Part shown: piece by piece, positions 13,334-17,838 of the stretch
Numbering within the stretch: the first letter of the stretch is position 1
How the letters are laid out: the number at the start of each line of letters is the position of its first letter
Translations under genes and position numbers: made by a program
Notes under the pieces: generated by a model
Told to the model about the DNA's origin: nothing
The model's database searches: none
The model's input: only the letters and a program-made list of their open reading frames with translations
Assembly (NCBI GenBank): GCA_050732575.1
Contig: JBOHRF010000083.1
Span: 1 to 17,838, forward strand
Direction: 5' to 3'
Length of the DNA stretch: 17,838 nucleotides
DNA from: JBBDWZ01 sp050732575
GTDB lineage: Bacteria; Gemmatimonadota; Gemmatimonadetes; Longimicrobiales; RSA9

Positions 13334-14665
13334 CTAAGCGATCGACCCGGCGATGGGCGCCAGCTCGTGCTCGCGCAGCCAGGACGTGAAGTCCTGGCGC
13401 GCGCGGATAACCAGTCGCTCTCTGCGATTGTGCTTGTCGCGCACTTCGTCACTCAATGGATCGAGCAGGCCAAAGTTTGAGTTCATGGGCTGGAACCGTT
13501 CCGCTGGCGCTTCGCGCAGGTAGCGAAACAGTCCACCCAACATCGTGGTCGAAGGCGGTATCACGGGATCCACACCCCTAAGTACGCGGTCCAGGTTGAT
13601 ACCCGCCAGAATACCCGATGCCGCCGATTCCGTGTAGCCCTCAACACCCGTCAGCTGACCGGCAAAAATTACGTCTGCGCGCGTGCGTGGTGCGCCGTAG
13701 TGCGTGAGACAGGCGGGAAAGTTGAGATACGTGTTGCGATGTATCGAACCAAAGCGCAGGAACTCCGCCCTGGCCAGTCCCGGAATCATGCTGAAGACCC
13801 TCTTCTGCTCACCCGTGCGCAGGCGCGTCTGGAAGCCGACCAGGTTCCACATCTGGCCATTGCGATCCTCGCGCCGCAGCTGCAACACGGCGTAGGGTCG
13901 TTTGCCCGTGCGCGGCTCGCGCAGGCCGATCGGCTTCATGGGGCCGAAGCGCAGCGTGTCATCACCGCGGCTGGCCATCACCTCGATGGGCAGACACCCC
14001 TCGAAATACGGGATGTTCTCCCAATCGTGGCCTGGATACGTGTCGGCTTCCCGCAGCACGGCCAGGAACGCGCGGTATTCTTCCTGATTCAGTGGACAAT
14101 TGAAGTAGTCATCACCTTCACCCTTGCCCCACCTGGATTGCAGGAATGCGATATCACGATCGACCGAATCACCGGAGACAATAGGCGCAATGGAATCGTA
14201 AAAGGCGAGGTCGTTGGTGTCGAGCAGGCGCTGGATGCTGGTCGTGAGTGCGTTCGATGTGAGTGGGCCGGTGGCAATGATGGCCGAACCGTCGGGAATC
14301 GCACTGATTTCACGCCGCTCGATCGTGATGTTGGGATGTTGAGCGATGCGCTCGCTCATGTGCGCGCTGAAAACGTGGCGGTCCACGGCCAGCGCCGCGC
14401 CCGCGGGCACGCGCGATTCATCGGCCGCGGCGAGCAGGATCGAGCCCAACGCGCGCATTTCAGCCTTGAGCAAGCCGTGCGCGTTGGAGAGTTCCTCACT
14501 CTTGAAGGAGTTGGTGCAGACCAGCTCGGCCAGCTGATCGGTCTGATGTGCGGGCGTCTGCTGCACGGGCCGCATCTCGACCAGGCGCACGGTGTGGCCG
14601 CGCTCGGCCAGTTGCCAGGCGGCCTCGCAGCCAGCCAAACCACCACCGATTACGATGGCGTCCAA
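13334..14665 (-). CDS. trmFO: TrmFO, folate/FAD-dependent tRNA (uracil-54-C5) methyltransferase
   Basis: A 443-residue flavoprotein that forms ribothymidine 54 in the tRNA T-loop using methylenetetrahydrofolate. The FAD dinucleotide motif VIGGGLAGCEAAW is at 5-17. Both functional cysteines are present: Cys50 in ELVCTNSFKSEE and Cys224 in YFEGCLPIEVMASRG. GPMKPIGL, FQTRLRTGEQKRVFSMIPGL and FAGQLTGVEGYTESAASG are typical. The start must be TTG 14665, because an in-frame TGA lies two codons upstream and no ATG or GTG gives the FAD strand. The length is normal. It heads the trmFO-xerC-hslVU set and is transcribed away from the response regulator. Confidence 0.96.
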   Translation of the reverse strand: MDAIVIGGGLAGCEAAWQLAERGHTVRLVEMRPVQQTPAHQTDQLAELVCTNSFKSEELSNAHGLLKAEMRALGSILLAAADESRVPAGAALAVDRHVFSAHMSERIAQHPNITIERREISAIPDGSAIIATGPLTSNALTTSIQRLLDTNDLAFYDSIAPIVSGDSVDRDIAFLQSRWGKGEGDDYFNCPLNQEEYRAFLAVLREADTYPGHDWENIPYFEGCLPIEVMASRGDDTLRFGPMKPIGLREPRTGKRPYAVLQLRREDRNGQMWNLVGFQTRLRTGEQKRVFSMIPGLARAEFLRFGSIHRNTYLNFPACLTHYGAPRTRADVIFAGQLTGVEGYTESAASGILAGINLDRVLRGVDPVIPPSTTMLGGLFRYLREAPAERFQPMNSNFGLLDPLSDEVRDKHNRRERLVIRARQDFTSWLREHELAPIAGSIA

Positions 14666-14851
14666 GGGTCAGTCCAGGGTTGAAACATGCTCGACATGGA
14701 ATAGATCTCGTTGCTGGCTAAATATATGTGATTCGTGGTGCCGCATGTGGTAACCCATAACACTTGTGCTGGAGCCAGATATTCGCCTAACCTCGCGCAT
14801 CCGCGCGTGGAAACGCCCGATAGTCGCGACGATTTGCCCGGATCGACGATC

Positions 14852-14881
14852 CTGACAATCCCCCCCCCCGCGCAGTAGTAT
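14852..14881 (+). promoter_or_regulatory. Predicted promoter with a ten-C tract in its spacer
   Basis: CTGACA (14852-14857) matches the -35 consensus at five of six bases and TAGTAT (14876-14881) matches the -10 at four of six. The 18-nt spacer contains an uninterrupted run of ten C (14860-14869). Transcription would begin around 14888, giving a leader of about 40 nt before the response regulator ATG at 14929. Slippage in the C run would change the spacer length and thus promoter strength. Confidence 0.5.
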
Positions 14882-14928
14882 CGTATCGGCTTCGTATCTC
14901 GCCACAAGGTCATTCGGCTCCCACCACA

Positions 14929-15699
14929 ATGGACAACCTCGCCAATCAGTCCAGTCACGTACCGGCTCCGCATTCGCGGGCGAGTTATCCGCATGGCCGC
15001 GCGCGAAAGATCCTGGTCGTCGACGACGAGCCAAACATGGCGTTCGGCTTCCGCATGAATTTGGAGCAGGAAGGCTACGAAGTGGCTGTTGCTGAGACTG
15101 GCCACGCAGCACTGGATCTTCATCGTTCATTCGAGCCCGAAGTAATCCTGCTCGATCTCAGACTGCCCGATCTGCACGGACTCGAAGCTTTACGCCGGAT
15201 TCGCGAGAGCGACCGAGGTACGCGAGTTGTGATCGTGAGCTGTCTCGTCGAACCCGAGGATCGAGAAGCCGGCCTAAGGGCTGGCGCCAATGACTACCAG
15301 GTCAAGCCTTTCGCGGTGATGGAGCTGATGGGCCGCATCCGAGTGCAGCTTGAGCTGGCGCGGGGTGCACCGCCAACCAGCCGGGATCCCAAGCTGGATT
15401 TCCTCATTCTCGACCCAGCCAACCGGACCGTGCACTTCAGAGGCCACGTTATTGAATTGTCGACCAAGCCGTTTGCCCTGCTCGCACGCCTGGTCGATGG
15501 TGGAGGCAATTGTGTCACGAAAGAAGAGATTCTGCGCGAGGTATGGCACTTCCGCGAGTTGCCCGATACGCACACAATTGAGCAGCACATTGCTCATTTG
15601 AGGCATGCGCTTCATACGGACTCCAGTGCGCCTGAGGTCATTCTCACTGTCTATGGGCGCGGCTACCGCATCAATCCTGCTGTTCTACCGCCTCAATGA
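14929..15699 (+). CDS. OmpR/PhoB-type response regulator, orphan
   Basis: A 256-residue two-component DNA-binding regulator. A 25-residue leader precedes the receiver domain (about 26-142), which has the full active site: Asp32/Asp33 (VVDDEP), phosphoacceptor Asp76 (VILLDLRLPD), Ser104 (VIVSC) in the switch position and Lys126 (YQVKPF). The C-terminal winged helix (about 158-250) shows ELSTKPFALLARLV, VTKEEILREVW, HTIEQHIAHLRHAL and TVYGRGYRI. ATG 14929 has no clear ribosome binding site; an inner start near the receiver is possible, since the first 25 residues are not conserved by eye. No histidine kinase gene lies beside it. The upstream poly-C promoter is its most notable regulatory feature. 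Confidence 0.93.
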   Translation: MDNLANQSSHVPAPHSRASYPHGRARKILVVDDEPNMAFGFRMNLEQEGYEVAVAETGHAALDLHRSFEPEVILLDLRLPDLHGLEALRRIRESDRGTRVVIVSCLVEPEDREAGLRAGANDYQVKPFAVMELMGRIRVQLELARGAPPTSRDPKLDFLILDPANRTVHFRGHVIELSTKPFALLARLVDGGGNCVTKEEILREVWHFRELPDTHTIEQHIAHLRHALHTDSSAPEVILTVYGRGYRINPAVLPPQ

Positions 15700-16110
15700 A
15701 TATCGTCTCCGCAGGCACTACTTTGCTGCGAGCCCCCGCGCCCCGGCTTCTTGAAACTTGAAGGGGTACCCGATACGGAGGGCATGAAATCGCGCATCGG
15801 CCGCTCCCGATGACATCATACAAACAGCAGTAGAACGGTCGTCGTCTCTGCCAGACACAGATTCCGTCCGCGAGCGATTCTCGAGAGCTGCGCGGCCGGT
15901 GCGTGTTGGACTCAAGCCGTTTGAGGCGGCAAGCACCGCTCCCCTGCATGCCGCCACAACTTCCCCTTTCCACCGGTTGGATGGTCTGCTTGCTGATGCC
16001 GACCTGCGAACTAGCTTCGCTCGTCAGCCGCAGGTCCTATTCACCCATAAGTACAGCGAGGAACCGAATTACTGGACGTGAGCAGGCTCAGAATAGCTCC
16101 CTGATGGGCG
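15700..16110. other. Gene-poor stretch between convergent genes
   Basis: 411 nt between the response regulator stop and the propeller lipoprotein stop. Frames on both strands are short, overlap each other, and show no recognisable domain apart from the possible HTH remnant at 15959-16036. I see no terminator hairpin with a T-run for either neighbour. Confidence 0.6.
15959..16036 (-). pseudogene. Possible decayed XRE-type helix-turn-helix fragment
   Basis: On the minus strand this reads LRLTSEASSQVGISKQTIQPVERGS. It resembles the core of small XRE regulators (usual pattern LT.EELA..VGISRQTI..IE.GK). A stop codon directly precedes it in frame, and the sequence after ERG loses any resemblance. 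If real, it is a remnant of about 25 codons with no start. The match is by eye only. Confidence 0.3.
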
Positions 16111-17412
16111 CTACCGAGAGTTACGAAGTCGGTAAACTGCGACCTGCTCCACACCCATTGCATCCTTTGCCACAGCAAAAATATGCCCGCCATAAACACT
16201 CCGGAGCACCAGTCCACCCGGAACTCTCACGTCTCCGAGCAGCCGGCCAGCTGAATTGAACACTGTCCACACCTCGGCAGGATCATTCGGGACGTCCTCA
16301 CGCAAAAATGCATCGTGGTCATACAGGTCTGGCCGGCCAGCAATGTCGTGTGGATACTGCCTAAGCCAAATATTCCGCTCGCCGTCCACGATGATACCAA
16401 TAAACACGGGCTTGCTAGCCGGCAAGGTTCCAAACTCTTCCAACTTCGGAATCAACTCCTGGACCTGGGGGAACCGTCGAATTGACCGCGAACGTCGTGT
16501 TTCGTAAAGATCGTGATCGACGCCGGAAATCGGACGATCGGCAGGCAGCCAACGGATGATTTGCTTGAGGGTCGAGGCTTCAAATGTGAATATCTCGGCC
16601 CGTTCAGTGAAACCCAGATAAACCCGGGATCCATCAGTTGCCCATTTTGCGTCGCCACCCCAGGGAAGAGACAGTGCCTGACGCATTCCACTAACGACAG
16701 CTCCGACAATCTCACGCCCCGGGAAGCTTGCGATCGTATCACGCATTGCGTCTACCGCGGTTTCCCAGAACAGCACGTGCGGTGTTCTGCCTCTTTGCCA
16801 GGGACCAGCCATCGCCTCCGTGCGCATCCGGACAAGGAGCTTGAAACAATCAGGGGTCGTGCCTTGAACGCTCAGTGTACCCGTTGCAGGGTTGAGGACC
16901 AGTGCCTTTGACCGGATGAACTTACCTTGCGCGTCAAAAGTGCTCACACGTCGCGAATGACCAACGACCAGAGTGTCATTGGAGCATCTATAAACACCGC
17001 TTACTCGTCTCAACTCGCCAGGGCCATCACCCCGCTGTCCAATCGTCTTGATAAAACTACCGAGCGAATCAAAAACCAGAATCTGATCCGCGCTGAGGTT
17101 GGCGACCGCGACTCCTCGGTTTGTCAGGGGAACGACGTCGCCGACGCGAAACAATTGCTGCGCCGGGTCAGTGTGATTAGCACCCAGCTGCACTGACGGG
17201 TTGTCCTCTACAAGCCAACGCGTGTCTTTTGTCCAGAGGGGCTCATGGTTTTCGACAACGCGCACGCCTGCGCTGTCTCGATAGGTAACCCCGTCCGATG
17301 AGGGGTGCTCGGGAGCGCAGCTTGCACCAAGTACAATAACAACACCAGTAACTAATATTCCTAACGTTCTAGTCAGTGCTAGAAGCAGAAGTGCTTGATA
17401 TTCCTGGAGCAT
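16111..17412 (-). CDS. 6-bladed beta-propeller lipoprotein
   Basis: A 433-residue exported protein. A hydrophobic signal (LLLLALTRTLGILVTGVVIVLGASC) ends in a lipobox-like GASC with Cys32. The mature part starts with YRDSAGVRVVENHEPLW, a hallmark of a lipoprotein family expanded in Gemmatimonadota. Propeller-type blades follow, for example RGVAVANLSADQILVFDSLGSFIKTIGQRGDGPGEL and the closing EVWTVFNSAGRLLGDVRVPGG. The function is unknown; such propellers are usually ligand- or protein-binding scaffolds. ATG 17412 is chosen; the frame opens back to TTG 17433, and neither has a clear ribosome binding site. Base composition is visibly less GC-rich than in the housekeeping genes. The stop converges on the empty stretch after the response regulator. 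Confidence 0.85.
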   Translation of the reverse strand: MLQEYQALLLLALTRTLGILVTGVVIVLGASCAPEHPSSDGVTYRDSAGVRVVENHEPLWTKDTRWLVEDNPSVQLGANHTDPAQQLFRVGDVVPLTNRGVAVANLSADQILVFDSLGSFIKTIGQRGDGPGELRRVSGVYRCSNDTLVVGHSRRVSTFDAQGKFIRSKALVLNPATGTLSVQGTTPDCFKLLVRMRTEAMAGPWQRGRTPHVLFWETAVDAMRDTIASFPGREIVGAVVSGMRQALSLPWGGDAKWATDGSRVYLGFTERAEIFTFEASTLKQIIRWLPADRPISGVDHDLYETRRSRSIRRFPQVQELIPKLEEFGTLPASKPVFIGIIVDGERNIWLRQYPHDIAGRPDLYDHDAFLREDVPNDPAEVWTVFNSAGRLLGDVRVPGGLVLRSVYGGHIFAVAKDAMGVEQVAVYRLRNSR

Positions 17413-17425
17413 GTCGGTATGCCGT

Positions 17426-17655
17426 TCAATCAAATGGGCCGCGCTGGTGGAACTGCTGAGGTCTGTCCACTGCTTGGATGGTCACAACCGGGGGCATACG
17501 CGAGCAGCGCGATTGACTTGTTGGGTCCACCGTGACTAGGACGCTTCCTGCGCCGTCGGATAAGAACACCCTGCCACGCGAGTCAGCGCGAAGCCAGCTG
17601 ATGTGCGGCCGAGGCAACTGATGGGCACTCAGTAAGTCTCCCCTTGAACTGTGAT
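17426..17655 (-). pseudogene. Propeller-like gene fragment, 5' end lost
   Basis: On the minus strand the frame reads GDLLSAHQLPRPHISWLRADSRGRVFLSDGAGSVLVTVDP and runs to a TGA at 17426-17428. The pattern of aspartate, RGRVFLSDG and VLVTVD looks like one blade of an NHL-type or 6-bladed propeller. The upstream part is replaced by the IS200-type TnpA fragment, which reads in another frame. It may be the 3' remnant of a paralogue of the downstream lipoprotein, but this is recognition by eye. Confidence 0.4.
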
Positions 17656-17838
17656 TCCGTTGGTACTAAACACCCGCGTGCCCAAAGGTGCCAGGCCCAG
17701 AGCTGTTTCCGAAGCCGAGGAAACTCCTGCAGCAGGACGCGCGACGTGGTCCCTTTGAGCCACTGTACGATCTGGCTGACCTTCTGGGTCGGCCGATACG
17801 ACAGAAACACGTGAACATGGTCGCGTGCTACCTTGCCG
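17583..17838 (-). pseudogene. tnpA: IS200/IS605-type TnpA (Y1 transposase) fragment
   Basis: The reading frame enters from the window's right edge, so the 5' part is missing here. The HUH motif that binds the metal is visible as DHVHVFLS. It is followed by KVSQIVQWLKGTTSRVLLQEFPRLRKQLWAWHLWARG, the family's conserved middle. Normal TnpA continues with a strand and a helix carrying the catalytic tyrosine. Here the homology stops around 17665 and the frame runs into unrelated residues (TESQFKGRLTECPS) to a stop at 17583. The enzyme therefore lacks its nucleophile and should be inactive. The junction abuts the propeller-like fragment, suggesting an old insertion or rearrangement. Confidence 0.8.

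Noticed and set aside
13700..14683. A 327-codon plus-strand frame opposite trmFO
   Set aside because: It mirrors the well-supported TrmFO frame, with no domain of its own.
14669..15130. Minus-strand frames of 153 and 157 codons crossing the trmFO-response regulator gap
   Set aside because: They overlap the start of the clear response regulator and are mutually overlapping, with no family signature; one of them ends just before trmFO, but this adds no support.
15671..15973. 100-codon minus-strand frame after the response regulator
   Set aside because: It overlaps the regulator's stop and has no recognisable domain; only the possible HTH fragment at its 5' side is reported, as low confidence.
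1..17838. CRISPR array or complete mobile element
   Set aside because: Repeats found are short tandem or inverted words without regular unique spacers, and the only transposase is a fragment at the edge.

Overview
The window reads as a GC-rich bacterial chromosome segment, mostly conserved housekeeping genes with a more accessory right end. I infer a Gemmatimonadota-like organism. The reasons are the high GC, the gid(trmFO)-xerC-hslV-hslU order next to a tig-clpP-clpX-engB block, and a lipoprotein with the DSAGVRVVEN start typical of the large 6-bladed beta-propeller families in that phylum. No rRNA or other phylogenetic marker is present, so this is recognition, not proof.

Left part (1-5600, + strand). 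A repeat-rich edge precedes an ECF-like sigma factor whose last codons are lost to a frameshift; it is followed by a strong hairpin-plus-T terminator. A sigma70-type promoter then sits directly before tRNA-Leu(UAG), and trigger factor follows 34 nt after the tRNA. Next come clpP, clpX, the GTPase gene engB and a small lipoprotein. Trigger factor and ClpXP handle folding and degradation of cytoplasmic proteins; EngB assists ribosome assembly.

Middle (5600-14665, - strand). Read in transcription order: trmFO, xerC, hslV, hslU, argF, gcvT, a moaB/mog-type gene, and a sigma54-dependent activator with a degenerate receiver domain. trmFO-xerC-hslVU is an old conserved neighbourhood (tRNA methylation, dimer-resolving recombinase, HslUV protease). 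argF-gcvT-moaB-activator is tightly packed, with gaps or overlaps of 21 nt or less. ClpXP and HslUV are therefore encoded within about 10 kb of each other.

Right part (14666-17838). An orphan OmpR-type response regulator (+) has a run of ten C residues exactly between a plausible -35 and -10, an arrangement known from phase-variable promoters. Beyond it lie 411 nt without an intact gene (with a possible decayed XRE helix-turn-helix), a beta-propeller lipoprotein (-), a short propeller-like gene fragment, and an IS200/IS605-type TnpA fragment that runs off the window edge and lacks its catalytic tyrosine region.

Many intergenic gaps contain short reiterated words (6-12 bp), several arranged as inverted arms. 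One 9-mer, CGTAACGGG, recurs at two separate gene ends in both orientations. I found no CRISPR array, no rRNA and no complete mobile element. The strongest leads for something undescribed are the poly-C promoter, the 9-mer repeat family and the 180-nt inverted-repeat region between xerC and hslV.
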